DNA from: Desulfosudis sp034189195
Lineage (GTDB): Bacteria; Desulfobacterota; Desulfobacteria; Desulfobacterales; Desulfosudaceae
Length of the DNA: 63,782 nt
Assembly (NCBI GenBank): GCA_034189195.1
Contig: JAXHVI010000241.1
Span: 1 to 63,782, forward strand
Direction: 5' to 3'
Part shown: in pieces, positions 26,393 through 35,221 of the stretch
How positions within the stretch are numbered: the stretch's first letter is position 1
Layout of the letters: each line of letters starts with the position of its first letter
Notes under the pieces: generated by a model
What the model was told of the DNA's origin: nothing
The model's input: only the letters and a program-made list of their open reading frames with translations
Databases searched by the model: none
Made by a program: the position numbers and the translations under genes

Positions 26393-26461
26393 GTTTGTAG
26401 TGTGCCCGTAAGGGCATTGTTTATGGCCGGCCGTCAAACGCCTGACGGCGTCACTACAAAC
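26393..26461. repeat. Nested palindromic element downstream of glnS
   Basis: Outer 10-base inverted arms GTTTGTAGTG (26393-26402) and CACTACAAAC (26452-26461) enclose two perfect inner hairpins: TGCCCGTAAGGGCA (26403-26416) and CCGTCA/TGACGG (26431-26448), with GGCCGGCC between them. The layout is a cruciform or clover-like fold of 69 bases. It is in the gap between the converging glnS and coaBC genes, so it may also act in termination, but it has no T-run. Probably a REP/MITE-like dispersed element. Confidence 0.65.
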
Positions 26462-26668
26462 AGGCCGTGTGGCGGCCTTGACCCGTGTCGCCCGCCTGAT
26501 TTCGTTATTGGCTCTGACGTGAATTTTGAGTTCCGCGGGACATTCGCGGTAGATTGACCACAGCTTCATGTCCCGCGCCTTGCATCTGCGGCCGAATCAA
26601 CCCGTGAAATATCCGGGCTAATACCGGGGCCGGTGCAGATCCCTTTTAAAACATAAGGGAGAACCGTC

Positions 26669-26923
26669 ATGAAACGATCGCATGCCATGCCCATATGGAC
26701 GGCCACGATGGTGCTGGTCATGACCCTGTGCACGGGTTGGTTCTGGAGCGGCAAGGCCTGTCGGCCCGTGCCGCCCGTCTGCGTGAGAAACCGGCGACAT
26801 GGATTTTCTTGCAGCCGGCGGCTGCACCTTTATTCGGACAGTCCGGCCACACGGTCTAAAATGGCGTGGGCCAGCCTGGCCTTGTCCATGCGGGGGAGCT
26901 GTTCTTCCGTGCCGTCTTTGTAG
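26669..26923 (+). pseudogene. Possible relic of a small exported protein
   Basis: An ATG with a good AAGGGAG site opens MKRSHAMPIWTATMVLVMTL, a signal-peptide-like start, but from about residue 35 the sequence turns Arg/Ser-rich and runs over the 3' end of coaBC on the other strand. I read it as the 5' end of an exported-protein gene whose remainder is lost. The rest of the 474-base gap (26356-26829) holds the palindromic element and nothing else evident. Confidence 0.25.
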
Positions 26924-28029
26924 AAAAGGGTGGCCTGATTGGTATCGGCGCCAAAGGCGGTTTCATTGCCGGCCACGGGATTGGCCACCAGCAGGTCCAC
27001 CTTTTTGACGGCCAGCTTGGCCCTGGCATTGGCCGCCAGATCGTGGGTTTCCGCGGCAAACCCCACCACCACCTGGCCCGCCTTTTTGCGGGCCCCGATC
27101 TCTTTTAAAATATCGATATTCTCCACCAGGGCCAGGGGCAGCCCGGCCTGCCCGCTTTTTTTAATCTTGCGGTCGGCAGGCGTCTCCACCCGGTAGTCTC
27201 CCACGGCCGCGACCTTCACGATGATGTCGGTATCCGCCATGCGGGAAAACACGGCCTGGGCCATCTGGTCCGCGCTTTCCACGGCAACGGTTTCCACGTT
27301 GACCGGCGGCGCAAGGTTCGTGGGGCCGGAGACCAGTACCACCTCGGCGCCCCGGTATTCAGCCGCCGCTGCCAGGGCATAGCCCATTTTACCGGAAGAC
27401 CGGTTGCTGATAAACCGCACCGGGTCGATGGCTTCACAGGTAGGTCCGGCTGTAACCAGAACCTTTCTGCCGGTCAAATCCTTTGGCGAGAGCATGGCGC
27501 ACAGCCGGTCAAAAAGAATCGCCGGCTCGGGCATGCGGCCCACGCCCGAAGTACCGCAGGCCAGCTCGCCGGTGCCGGGCTCCACAATCACGTACCCGTC
27601 CTGCTCAAGTGTGTCCAGGTTCCGCTGAACAGCCCGGTTTTCGTACATGGCCGAGTTCATGGAGGGGCAGAGCATGCGGGGGGATGTTACGGCCAGCATG
27701 AAGGTGGACAGCGCGTCGTCGGCGATGCCGCCGGCCAGCTTGCCGAGAATGTTGGCCGTGGCCGGGGCAACGATCACGGCGTCGGCCTGCCGGGCCCACT
27801 CGATATGACGAATGGAACCGTCCTCCCTGTCGTCAAACAGGCTGGTGCAGACCCGTTCACCGGAAAGGGCCTCAAAAGTGAGCGGCCCCACAAAATAGCG
27901 GACATTTTCGGTCATGATCACCCGGACCCGGGCTCCCTGCTTGACCAGCAGGCGCAGCAGTTCCACGCTCTTGTAGGCCGCGATTCCGCCGCACACCCCC
28001 AGCACGATCTGTTTGCCGTTTATTTCCAT
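26830..28029 (-). CDS. coaBC: Bifunctional phosphopantothenoylcysteine decarboxylase / phosphopantothenate-cysteine ligase
   Basis: Two steps of coenzyme A synthesis in one 399-residue protein. The N-terminal CoaC flavoprotein half has GVCGGIAAYKSVELL, HIEWARQADAVIVAPATANILGKLA with the catalytic His, the NSAMYEN segment and a GTGELACGTSGVGRMPE block with the flexible-loop cysteine. The CoaB half starts at VLVTAGPTCEAIDPVRFISNRSSGKMG and includes KVAAVGDYR. The start at 28029 matches the family N-terminus; the 27 codons upstream are excess. It ends at 26830 facing glnS. Confidence 0.95.
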   Translation of the reverse strand: MEINGKQIVLGVCGGIAAYKSVELLRLLVKQGARVRVIMTENVRYFVGPLTFEALSGERVCTSLFDDREDGSIRHIEWARQADAVIVAPATANILGKLAGGIADDALSTFMLAVTSPRMLCPSMNSAMYENRAVQRNLDTLEQDGYVIVEPGTGELACGTSGVGRMPEPAILFDRLCAMLSPKDLTGRKVLVTAGPTCEAIDPVRFISNRSSGKMGYALAAAAEYRGAEVVLVSGPTNLAPPVNVETVAVESADQMAQAVFSRMADTDIIVKVAAVGDYRVETPADRKIKKSGQAGLPLALVENIDILKEIGARKKAGQVVVGFAAETHDLAANARAKLAVKKVDLLVANPVAGNETAFGADTNQATLFYKDGTEEQLPRMDKARLAHAILDRVAGLSE

Positions 28030-28051
28030 ACCGTGTTCCCGCTGTCGATGG

Positions 28052-28552
28052 TTACTGCAACCGGCCGGTGCCCTTGTCTGCAAGCGTGGGCGCCACCCAT
28101 ACTTCCACATGGGTTTTCATCATACCGTCGGTGACGCTGATAACGCAGTAGCGGTTCTGTTTCGCAAACAGCAGCAGGGTGCGCTGGGCCTTTAACGACC
28201 CCACCAGGTGCCAGTTGTCCTTAACCATGTTATTTTCAAACCAGGTGACCGTGGATCGGGCGTCCACGCTGCCGGACAGGGTCAGCATGCCGGTTTTAAA
28301 GCCGTCGGTCACGTAAACAGCGGAGCGTTTCCGGTCCAGCTTCAATTCGACAGGAAAAAGCACATCCTGAAAGTCGTGATAAATCGAGGTGGGTTTTACG
28401 GGTTCATACCGCTGTTCCCGGGCCGGTGCGGCCACGGCCGTATCGGATGACGCATTCTTGTCCGTCTTAAGTCCGGCACAGCCGCCAAGGGCCACACACA
28501 GAGCTGTCGCCATTGTTAACACCGCCCACTGTTTTCTGCTGATCATACGCAT
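28052..28552 (-). CDS. Conserved lipoprotein, unknown function
   Basis: A 166-residue lipoprotein with lipobox ALGGC (cysteine 25). After a low-complexity linker, a domain runs from SIYHDFQDVLFPVELKLDRKR through TLSGSVDARSTVTWFENNM to RTLLLFAKQNRYCVISV, a beta-alpha-beta layout seen in DUF-type deltaproteobacterial lipoproteins. GGAGG stands 5 bases before the first ATG. It lies just upstream of coaBC on the same strand, but a functional link is not evident. Confidence 0.78.
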   Translation of the reverse strand: MRMISRKQWAVLTMATALCVALGGCAGLKTDKNASSDTAVAAPAREQRYEPVKPTSIYHDFQDVLFPVELKLDRKRSAVYVTDGFKTGMLTLSGSVDARSTVTWFENNMVKDNWHLVGSLKAQRTLLLFAKQNRYCVISVTDGMMKTHVEVWVAPTLADKGTGRLQ

Positions 28553-28642
28553 AAAAACCTCCGCGAATTCCGGTTGTCCTGCCTGTTGATGATTTGCCGG
28601 CCCCTTGTCCAGAAGGTTTGCGGCATGCTGTCCAATATATCA

Positions 28643-29506
28643 CTAAACCCATGTTACGCAAGGATTTTTTCGAGCCGGCGCAAACAAATGGCGATAGGCC
28701 GGGTATCCCATGACCAGGCTGACGCCCACCTGCCGGTTATCGGGAATCCGCAGCAGGGTACGAAGCTTTTTGCCGCGCCGCAGCAGCAGGGTGAGAAAAC
28801 CGATGTAACAGGTGCCCAAGCCAAGGGTATGGGCATAGTTGATGATATTGGTACCCGCGATGTTGCAGTTGTCCACGGCAAAATCTGCTCCCCTGGGCGC
28901 GCACACCAGAATCAGCACCGGTGCGTTGTGAAGAATATAGTCCCGGCCCGCCGCGGACTGCTCAATATAATAATCCATGGCTGCCATGTAGCGCTGCAGC
29001 GAAGCTATTTTTTTGTTGTTTTTCAACAGCCCGAGAACCATTTTACCGGGCCGGGAAGTGGCCCATCGGTAGGCTTTGACACCCATGGCAAACACCTGGT
29101 CGGCGGCCTTTTGAATGATCGCGCGGTCGGTGATCACGATATAGCTCAAGTGCTGGGAGTTACTGGCCGTGGGGGAAAACCGGGCCAGATCAAGCACCTT
29201 TTCGATGGTCTGGCGGGGCACCGGCAAATCCTTGTACCGCCGAATGCTGCGCCGGGTGACAGCGATCTCCCTGTAGGTTTCCGCGTCCAAAAGCTTTCGT
29301 CGCACCCTGTCCACTCGGCCCGGATTCAGGCGGGAGTGAACAATGGCCTGCCGGGGACAGACCGCCACGCAGTGGCTGCACAGGTTGCACGCCAGAGGAA
29401 ACACCGGCTCGGGCACGCCGTTGACCTCGCGCCACACACCGGCAATACACTCTTTTACACACAGCATGCAGTTATTGCACCGGTCCGTTAATCGTTCAAT
29501 TCTCAT
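28643..29506 (-). CDS. Nitroreductase-family protein with N-terminal 2x[4Fe-4S] ferredoxin domain
   Basis: A 287-residue protein. Two Cys motifs at the start (CNNCMLCVKEC and CNLCSHCVAVCP) bind two 4Fe-4S clusters. The flavin-binding nitroreductase domain follows: RRSIRRYKDLPVPRQTIEKVL, FSPTASNSQH, then NCNIAGTNIINYAHTLGLGTCYIG and the late SLVMGYPAYRH. Such ferredoxin-fused FMN enzymes reduce nitro or other acceptors in anaerobes; the substrate is unknown. The start at 29506 follows GGAGA and overlaps the stop of a small upstream frame (ATGA), which supports it over an ATG 12 bases earlier. Confidence 0.9.
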   Translation of the reverse strand: MRIERLTDRCNNCMLCVKECIAGVWREVNGVPEPVFPLACNLCSHCVAVCPRQAIVHSRLNPGRVDRVRRKLLDAETYREIAVTRRSIRRYKDLPVPRQTIEKVLDLARFSPTASNSQHLSYIVITDRAIIQKAADQVFAMGVKAYRWATSRPGKMVLGLLKNNKKIASLQRYMAAMDYYIEQSAAGRDYILHNAPVLILVCAPRGADFAVDNCNIAGTNIINYAHTLGLGTCYIGFLTLLLRRGKKLRTLLRIPDNRQVGVSLVMGYPAYRHLFAPARKNPCVTWV

Positions 29507-29640
29507 GCGATTCTCCATGGTATGGGGATAAGGCTCCGGTAAACCGTGTCTTCAATCAGCCCGTGTACCGCGGTCACCGGGGCACCGGCGCCGGTGTCTT
29601 CGTAATAAATTGAAGCGTTGTCTCTTTTAAATATGGCCAT
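29503..29640 (-). pseudogene. 45-codon alpha/beta hydrolase N-terminal remnant
   Basis: This short frame reads MAIFKRDNASIYYEDTGAGA followed by PVTAVHGLIEDTVYRSL, the usual first strands and HG oxyanion region of alpha/beta hydrolases, and ends after 45 codons at a TGA that overlaps the nitroreductase ATG. A whole hydrolase would need about 200 more residues with the nucleophile and histidine. It is best read as a deletion relic whose end now serves as a leader for the downstream gene. Confidence 0.55.
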
Positions 29641-29765
29641 TTAAAACTCCCGTACGCTTTTTCAGTCCTTCCACAGGCACAAAAAAATATCGTCCCATCA
29701 GGACGGCCATCACCTTTACAGGTGTATTCGCAGGCCTGCCGCGCATATTCCAGCAAATCAACACG

Positions 29766-30491
29766 TCAGGAGGAAATAAGTGTCTTGCGCAGCATCAGCC
29801 GCTGGTTGACATAGATGTAATCCTTCAACCGCATCGTCTCGTTCCGTGCCATGTCGATAAACATCAGGCCGTAATGCTGTTTGCTGGTCACATGCTCGGT
29901 GATCACGCGCCGAATCACGGCCCGGTCCACCTTGACCGGTTCCTTGCCCGCTTTACCGGGAAACAGGTCGATGGTGATGTCCTTTACCTCCTGGCCCCGC
30001 TTGACCACGTCTTCTTTTATGACGGGGCTGGAGAACATCACCAGTGCCCCGCCCAGGCTGATATTCACGATCTGGATATCATATCCCTCACCGTCAATAA
30101 TAGCGGTTGTTACGGTCCCCACCGGCGGTTTGACCCGCAGGTGCTTGCGCCGCTGTTTGCGCTCCACCGCCTCCGGCGCTTCCACGGCAATGGTGTTGTC
30201 TTCTTCCCTGAAAAAGCCGCCAAATGTGGTAAAGCTGTATGGAATGCCGTGGACGCCGGTGAAGGTAAAAACGATTTCCCAGTTATCGACGCCTTCCGCC
30301 GCCTTGGCAAACCCGGGCGGGTGATCCACATAAAGGAGGGGCCGGCCGGGTTTTGGCTGAATAGCGGTAACAACGGTCAATTTCTTGAAATGGGTGCCTT
30401 TCAGGTGCATCTGGAGAATGGTACTGTTCTTCCTCAGATCCCTGAGAATCTCCCTCGCTTCCTGGCCTGTCAGCAGTTCACCTTCCGCCAT
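29766..30491 (-). CDS. PilZ-domain protein, YcgR-like
   Basis: A 241-residue protein. The N-terminal half (1-120) has a beta-rich YcgR-N-like domain (IQPKPGRPLLYVDHPPGF, VFTFTGVHGIPYSFTTFGG). The C-terminal PilZ domain carries RKQRRKHLRV and, after about 30 residues, NISLGG, the RxxxR and D/NxSxxG pair that binds cyclic-di-GMP. It probably responds to c-di-GMP to tune motility or surface attachment; a link to the pilus locus at the left edge is only a guess. AAAGG precedes the ATG. Confidence 0.88.
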   Translation of the reverse strand: MAEGELLTGQEAREILRDLRKNSTILQMHLKGTHFKKLTVVTAIQPKPGRPLLYVDHPPGFAKAAEGVDNWEIVFTFTGVHGIPYSFTTFGGFFREEDNTIAVEAPEAVERKQRRKHLRVKPPVGTVTTAIIDGEGYDIQIVNISLGGALVMFSSPVIKEDVVKRGQEVKDITIDLFPGKAGKEPVKVDRAVIRRVITEHVTSKQHYGLMFIDMARNETMRLKDYIYVNQRLMLRKTLISS

Positions 30492-30548
30492 GGTACCTTT
30501 CTTTCAAGCCGGTCTTTCTTCTGTTTGCAGCGCTGGCACTCGAACCGT

Positions 30549-30923
30549 CTATATTCCGGCCAGCACCCGCTCCCATTCGGCCAGCACATCGGCAAGTTCC
30601 CGGTTGGTGAACCTGGACTTGTCAATGACGATGCGAATGCCCTTGATGGTGGTGTCCAGAAGGTCCCGGGTCATGGCGCGGATCGCCTCAGGGGAAGGAA
30701 GCAGGCCCCGGGCGTTGATGTCGCTGATCTCCTCGGGCGTGAGCTGTGAAACAAACCCCCGGCCCACTACCTGTTCGAGCTCGGAAAGGGAGAGGTCGGT
30801 GGACAAATAGTTCCTGCCGTTCAGCCCGTTTCCGTTGGTTATGGTCATTCTTGCCCCTGCCGGCAGCGCCAGAAGCACTGCCAGAACGGTCATTGCCACA
30901 AACATGATCATTCTCTTTTCCAT
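30549..30923 (-). CDS. Small exported protein, unknown function
   Basis: A 124-residue protein with a clear signal peptide (MIMFVAMTVLAVLLALPAGA, cleaved after AGA). The mature part has NGLNGRNYLSTDLSLSELEQ, LTPEEISDINARGLLPSPEAI and a helical end with RELADVLAEWERVLAG. The start at 30923 is set by AAGGA 6 bases away; the frame extends 36 codons upstream. No family is recognised. The next 330 bases (30924-31254) hold the upstream region of this gene and nothing else I can name. Confidence 0.72.
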   Translation of the reverse strand: MEKRMIMFVAMTVLAVLLALPAGARMTITNGNGLNGRNYLSTDLSLSELEQVVGRGFVSQLTPEEISDINARGLLPSPEAIRAMTRDLLDTTIKGIRIVIDKSRFTNRELADVLAEWERVLAGI

Positions 30924-31254
30924 CTTCTTCCTTCTGCTTCCTGCCGATGTTACCCCGCCGTCTGCAAGACGGGGAAAACGGCGCTGCCGGGCACAACGCC
31001 CGAACAGCAGCCGCCTGAAAACAGCTTGCACTGCTGCATTCAGGAAACAAGGGGGTGATTACAGCGTCTGAAGATCCTGAGAATCCGTGAAAGAATACCG
31101 GCAGACAGTCATGTCGACCGCCCCACCGCCCCTGTTTTTTTTAACAATTGTGTAAATATGGTAGCAGAGGCCTGATTGCGTGTAAAGCAAAATCAAGGTT
31201 CAGTGACTCCTGCCAGGCCCCCGGTACACGGGCCCGGCCGGCAGCCATGCAATC

Positions 31255-32670
31255 TTATGCCTTCTTGTCCAGCCGGGCCACGCACTCGATATGGGGGGTG
31301 TGGGGAAACATGTCCACCGGCTGGACTTCGGCCACGGTATAGGCTTCACTGAGCGTGGCCACATCCCTGGCCAGGGTGGCGGGATTACACGACACATAGA
31401 CAATACGCGGCGGCGCCATGGCCAGGACCTGTTCCACAACGTCCTTGTGCATGCCGGCCCGGGGCGGATCAATGACCAGCACATCGGCCCGGCAGTCCAG
31501 CCGGGAAAGGGTCTCCTTAACGTCTCCGGCCACAAACCGGACATTGGACACATTGTTGGTCCGGCAGTTGTTTACGGCATCGGCCAGGCAGCTGTCGTTG
31601 ATTTCAAAGCCGATCACCTCTTTTGCCGCCTCCGACAGCCAGATGGCAATGGTGCCGGTGCCGCAGTAAAGGTCCGCCACGGTCTGGCTCCCGGTCAGCC
31701 CGGCATATTCCCTGGCCACGGTGTAGAGCCGCTCGGCCCCCCGCGTGCTGGTCTGAAAAAAAGAGTTGGCCGATATATCAAAAGAGAACCGGCCCAGCCG
31801 GTCTGTAATAAAGGGGGTGCCGCGGAGCAGAACCTCATATTCGCCCTGGGCCACCCCCGCCTTTCTGGCGGTGATGTTGTTGACCACGGAGACCACTTCA
31901 GGATACCGGTCTGCCAGCAGGTCGGCCATGGGCTGCAACAGGCGCCGGTCTTCGGAGGCGGTGACGATATTGACCATCCAGTTGTCATGGGCCACGGAAT
32001 GGCGCAGCATCAAAAAGCGCCAGAACCCCTGGTGACTTTTCAGGCCGTAAGCCGGAACCCCGGAGGCCCTGGCATAAGCCCGCACGTCGCCAAGAATCGC
32101 GCTGCCCGGTTCGGGCAGCAGCAGGCAGGCGTTGATATCGATCACCTTGTGAAACGTGCCCGGCACATGAAGGCCCAGGGCAAAGGAGGTGTCGATATCG
32201 ACTGTCTCCATCTCTTCGGGCAGCAGCCAGCGGCGGTCGGCAAAGGAGAACTCCATCTTGTTGCGATAGCCCCACACCGTGTCGGCGGGCATCACCGGAT
32301 GCACCGGCGCGTTTTCCACCAGGCCGATGTGGCGCAGGGCGTCGGCCACCTGTTCGTGCTTGCAGTCAAGCTGTTTGCCATAGTCGAGAATCTGAAGACG
32401 GCAGCCGCCGCAGTAACCGCAGTAAGAACACGGAGGCACAACGCGGAACGGCGAGGGGGAAAGGACCTCCGAAAGCCGGGCTTCGGCAAAGTTTGACTTT
32501 TTTCGGGTGATGCGGGCCGACACCCGGTCCCCGGGCAGGGCATGGTCCACGAACACGGCCAGCCCGTTGACACGGGCCAGCCCCCGCCCGCCAAAGGCAA
32601 GGGTTTCGATCTCCAGGTCCACGGCCTGGCCTTTTCGCACCGGCGGCACCGGTTGATCAGCGCCGTTCAA
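31255..32670 (-). CDS. rlmD: 23S rRNA (uracil-5-)-methyltransferase RlmD/RumA family
   Basis: SAM-dependent RNA m5U methyltransferase of 471 residues. It has an N-terminal TRAM domain (about 8-65), a 4Fe-4S cluster region with CSYCGYCGGC (about 82-91), the central domain with FFQTSTRGAERLY, the SAM motif ADLYCGTGTIAIWL, VIDPPRAGMHKDV and the nucleophile loop VSCNPATLARD. The RlmD versus RlmC/RlmCD specificity cannot be told from sequence alone. The start is TTG (32670) with GGAG 7 bases before it and a 14-base overlap with the upstream aminotransferase; a GTG inside the TRAM domain is an alternative. Confidence 0.9.
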   Translation of the reverse strand: MNGADQPVPPVRKGQAVDLEIETLAFGGRGLARVNGLAVFVDHALPGDRVSARITRKKSNFAEARLSEVLSPSPFRVVPPCSYCGYCGGCRLQILDYGKQLDCKHEQVADALRHIGLVENAPVHPVMPADTVWGYRNKMEFSFADRRWLLPEEMETVDIDTSFALGLHVPGTFHKVIDINACLLLPEPGSAILGDVRAYARASGVPAYGLKSHQGFWRFLMLRHSVAHDNWMVNIVTASEDRRLLQPMADLLADRYPEVVSVVNNITARKAGVAQGEYEVLLRGTPFITDRLGRFSFDISANSFFQTSTRGAERLYTVAREYAGLTGSQTVADLYCGTGTIAIWLSEAAKEVIGFEINDSCLADAVNNCRTNNVSNVRFVAGDVKETLSRLDCRADVLVIDPPRAGMHKDVVEQVLAMAPPRIVYVSCNPATLARDVATLSEAYTVAEVQPVDMFPHTPHIECVARLDKKA

Positions 32671-33796
32671 GATACTGCTCCAGCCGGTTCAGACCTTCGG
32701 CGATGTTTTCCAGAGAGTTGGCGTAGGAAAACCGCAGAAACCCTTCACCGTTTTTCCCGAAATCAATACCCGGCGCCACGCCCACACGGGCCTTTTCCAG
32801 AATGTCAAAGGCAAGACTGTAAGAGTCGGAAGAAAGGTGCCCGGCATTGACAAACAGGTAAAAAGCGCCGGTGGGTTCTACCGGAATGGCAAACCCCAGA
32901 TCCCGCAGCCGGCGGATCATGTAAATACGCCTTTCATTGTAAATCGCCTTCATGCGGGCCACGTCGTCGCCAGCCTGCTCCAGGGCCGCGATGCCGGCGA
33001 ACTGGACCACCGAGTTGGCCGATATCATGAAGTTCTGGTGAAGGATCTGGACCGTGCGCACAAAGGGCTCCGGCACGATCAGGTACCCCAGCCGAAGACC
33101 GGTCATGGCGTAGAGCTTGGAAAACCCGTTGAGCACAAAGGCGTTGTCGGTAAATTCCAGAATGGAGTGCTCCCTGCCCTCGTACACCAGGCCGTGGTAG
33201 ACCTCATCGGAAATAATGTAGGGGTCAAACCGGGCGATAGCCGCCGTTCGCTCCCTGGAGAGCAGCGTTCCGGTAGGGTTTGAAGGGGAATTGATAAAAA
33301 TGGCCTTGGTGCGTTCCGTCATGACCGCTGCAATGGCCTCCGGCGAAAACTGGAACCCGTCGGCCTCGTAAACAGGCACCGTTACGGGCCGGCCCCCGGC
33401 AAAGGCGATAAAGTTGGGATAACAGGCATAATGGGGGTCAGAAATAATCACCTCGTCACCGGGATCCAGCAGAGCGGCAAACGCCATCATCATGGCCGGC
33501 GAGGTGCCGGCGGTGACGATCACCCGGGAAGGGGTCACGGTAACGCCGTACCGGTTTTTGTAGTAATCGCAGATCGCCTGCCTCAGCCGAATGTCGCCCA
33601 GGCTGTGGGTATAGTAGGTCCGGCCGTCGGCAAGGGCCTTTTCCACCGCTGTTTTCACGCATAACGGAATGTCAAAGTCGGGTTCCCCCACCTCCAGGTG
33701 AACCACATCGATGCCCTGCCGCTCCATCTCGTCGGCTTTTTCCAGGACATCCATCACCAGAAACGGGGTGATCTGCCGGGCGCGTTTGGCTATCAT
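32657..33796 (-). CDS. Class I/II PLP-dependent aminotransferase
   Basis: A fold-type I aminotransferase of 379 residues (AspC/AlaA-like subgroup). VVHLEVGEPDFD and YTHSLGDIRLRQAI are the usual N-terminal blocks, INSPSNPTGTLLSRE holds the PLP-binding Asn, SDEVYHGLVYEG the Asp/Tyr pair, and NGFSKLYAMTGLRLGYL the Schiff-base lysine (about 228). FRFSYANS-like GFLRFSYANSLENI ends with the substrate Arg. The amino donor is not clear. The start at 33796 gives the family-typical N-terminus; 24 extra codons lie upstream. Confidence 0.92.
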   Translation of the reverse strand: MIAKRARQITPFLVMDVLEKADEMERQGIDVVHLEVGEPDFDIPLCVKTAVEKALADGRTYYTHSLGDIRLRQAICDYYKNRYGVTVTPSRVIVTAGTSPAMMMAFAALLDPGDEVIISDPHYACYPNFIAFAGGRPVTVPVYEADGFQFSPEAIAAVMTERTKAIFINSPSNPTGTLLSRERTAAIARFDPYIISDEVYHGLVYEGREHSILEFTDNAFVLNGFSKLYAMTGLRLGYLIVPEPFVRTVQILHQNFMISANSVVQFAGIAALEQAGDDVARMKAIYNERRIYMIRRLRDLGFAIPVEPTGAFYLFVNAGHLSSDSYSLAFDILEKARVGVAPGIDFGKNGEGFLRFSYANSLENIAEGLNRLEQYLERR

Positions 33797-33868
33797 TGTT
33801 TGTCTCTTCAGGTAATTTCTAAAAAATAAAACCCCAACCAGAACGCTAATCTCTAAAGATGGCAACAA

Positions 33869-33963
33869 GTCTTACTCTTGCTCTTACTCGTAATCCTGAT
33901 CGAAAATCACCCGGCACCGGGAGAAAGCAGGATCAAGAGCAAGAGTACGAGCACGAGTACGAT
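33869..33963. repeat. MTCKTR hexamer hairpin element, copy upstream of the aminotransferase
   Basis: Left arm 33869-33902 (CTTACTCTTGCTCTTACTCG then TAATCCTG...) and right arm 33927-33963 (CAGGATCAAGAGCAAGAGTA...) pair over about 30 positions, with 23 pairs including one wobble. The mismatches fall at regular hexamer positions. The loop contains a second small perfect hairpin CCCGGCACCGGG. No ORF is enclosed. It separates the aminotransferase from the membrane coiled-coil gene. Confidence 0.75.
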
Positions 33964-33987
33964 ATTTTAATGTATTCCCGCGATTAA

Positions 33988-34020
33988 ATTTCTCACGCCA
34001 CCTGGGCTCGAACCAGAAAT
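33988..34020 (-). other. tRNA T-arm-like hairpin
   Basis: On the minus strand the sequence TCTGG TTCGAGC CCAGG has the exact shape of a tRNA T-arm, followed by TGGCGTGA like an acceptor 3' strand. No D-arm, anticodon arm or 5' acceptor strand precedes it. An alternative fold pairs ATTTCT with AGAAAT. It may be a tRNA remnant or attachment-site-like scar, or chance. Confidence 0.25.
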
Positions 34021-34042
34021 CTGATTTTTTGCAATTTCAGCA

Positions 34043-35188
34043 TCACAGCGTATCCAGAAACGACATATCCTTGACCTGGGAGTTCTTGGTGCCGATGATC
34101 AGCACCTCCGCGCGTCCGTCGTCCATGTTGCGGAAATAGAGCCTGCCGTTGTAGGCAAACCCCACTTCAAATATCTTTTCCCGGCTCTTTCGTAAGTCCA
34201 CCTTTCTTTTCACATCCGCGCTTGAGGGGTCGCCGTCCAACTGTTTGATCACCTCTTCGGCCTTGATCTTCATGTCGTCGGTGAGCCCCATAAAGCTGTC
34301 CAGGGCCCGCTTATGCATAAGGGTCTGCTTATACAGGGTCTTGAACCGTTTATCAACCGTTCCGTAAGCCGCGCTCTTTTTCCCGGTTTTCTGTTTTTCC
34401 GTATCGCGCGCTTCAGCGACCTGTCGCAGGGCTTCGTTCTCACGCCGCAGATCCTCGGAAAGGGCCATGCTCATGTTGACCTTTTCCTCCAGGGCGATCA
34501 TCTCATCGAGCAGCTGGTCCTCGGTCCGGCTGGCCGTGGCCCGGTATTCGGAAAGGTTTTTCCGGGTCTGTTCAATCTCGCCGGCCAGCCGTTTTCTTTC
34601 TTCGCTTAACAGCATAATCCGGCTGTAGTGCTGGTTCTCGGCCTCCCTGAGCCGATGGATCTCCTCCTGGCGGCTGGCCTCATCCGCCCTTGCCCGGCGC
34701 AGGCCGGACCGGTAGAAGTAGAGAAACACGAAACCGGCGACCATCAGGTAACCGCCGATGATCCCGATGTCCAGAAAAGACCCCCTGGCCAGTGAAACAT
34801 CCACGCGCACTGACAGCCCTTCATTCATCAGGCGAAAATTATTCGAAGCGATCTGTTCCTGGGACAGGGGATTTAACGCCTCCGCGTCGGACTCGGGAAA
34901 CGCGGGATAGATCATGATCTGGTTGCCGGCCAGGACCAGCACATCGGCCTTTATGCCCAATGGATTGAGTTTCCGGTCGCGCAGGTAGGTGTCTATGTTG
35001 GCGGCAACCGCATCTTTCAGCCTTATGCGGCCTTCCAGCAACGGCTGTGTGTCACCGATATAAAGGTTCTCAATGTCCGACGCATATTGCTTCTGAACAT
35101 GATGTTCCAGCAGAAAAACGCCTGTGATATAAACCGCCGGCATCAGCACCAGGAATATGATCAGCGTTTTTATGGGAAAGTATTTCAT
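34043..35188 (-). CDS. Two-helix inner-membrane protein with periplasmic domain and long coiled coil
   Basis: A 381-residue protein. Membrane helices lie at about 7-27 and 135-155, with a 105-residue periplasmic sensor-like domain between them (ASDIENLYIGDTQPLLEG... YPAFPESDAEAL). A long coiled coil follows (about 160-270, rich in EE, RLREAENQ and LSEERKRLAGEIEQ), then a C-terminal globular region. This shape resembles a single-input sensor or scaffold, but no kinase, GGDEF or HAMP motif is seen. It follows the TPR lipoprotein gene by about 33 bases and probably works with it. Confidence 0.72.
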   Translation of the reverse strand: MKYFPIKTLIIFLVLMPAVYITGVFLLEHHVQKQYASDIENLYIGDTQPLLEGRIRLKDAVAANIDTYLRDRKLNPLGIKADVLVLAGNQIMIYPAFPESDAEALNPLSQEQIASNNFRLMNEGLSVRVDVSLARGSFLDIGIIGGYLMVAGFVFLYFYRSGLRRARADEASRQEEIHRLREAENQHYSRIMLLSEERKRLAGEIEQTRKNLSEYRATASRTEDQLLDEMIALEEKVNMSMALSEDLRRENEALRQVAEARDTEKQKTGKKSAAYGTVDKRFKTLYKQTLMHKRALDSFMGLTDDMKIKAEEVIKQLDGDPSSADVKRKVDLRKSREKIFEVGFAYNGRLYFRNMDDGRAEVLIIGTKNSQVKDMSFLDTL

Positions 35189-35221
35189 TGGCCTGTCAGT
35201 GCAAAAAAGTCTGCAACCGGT

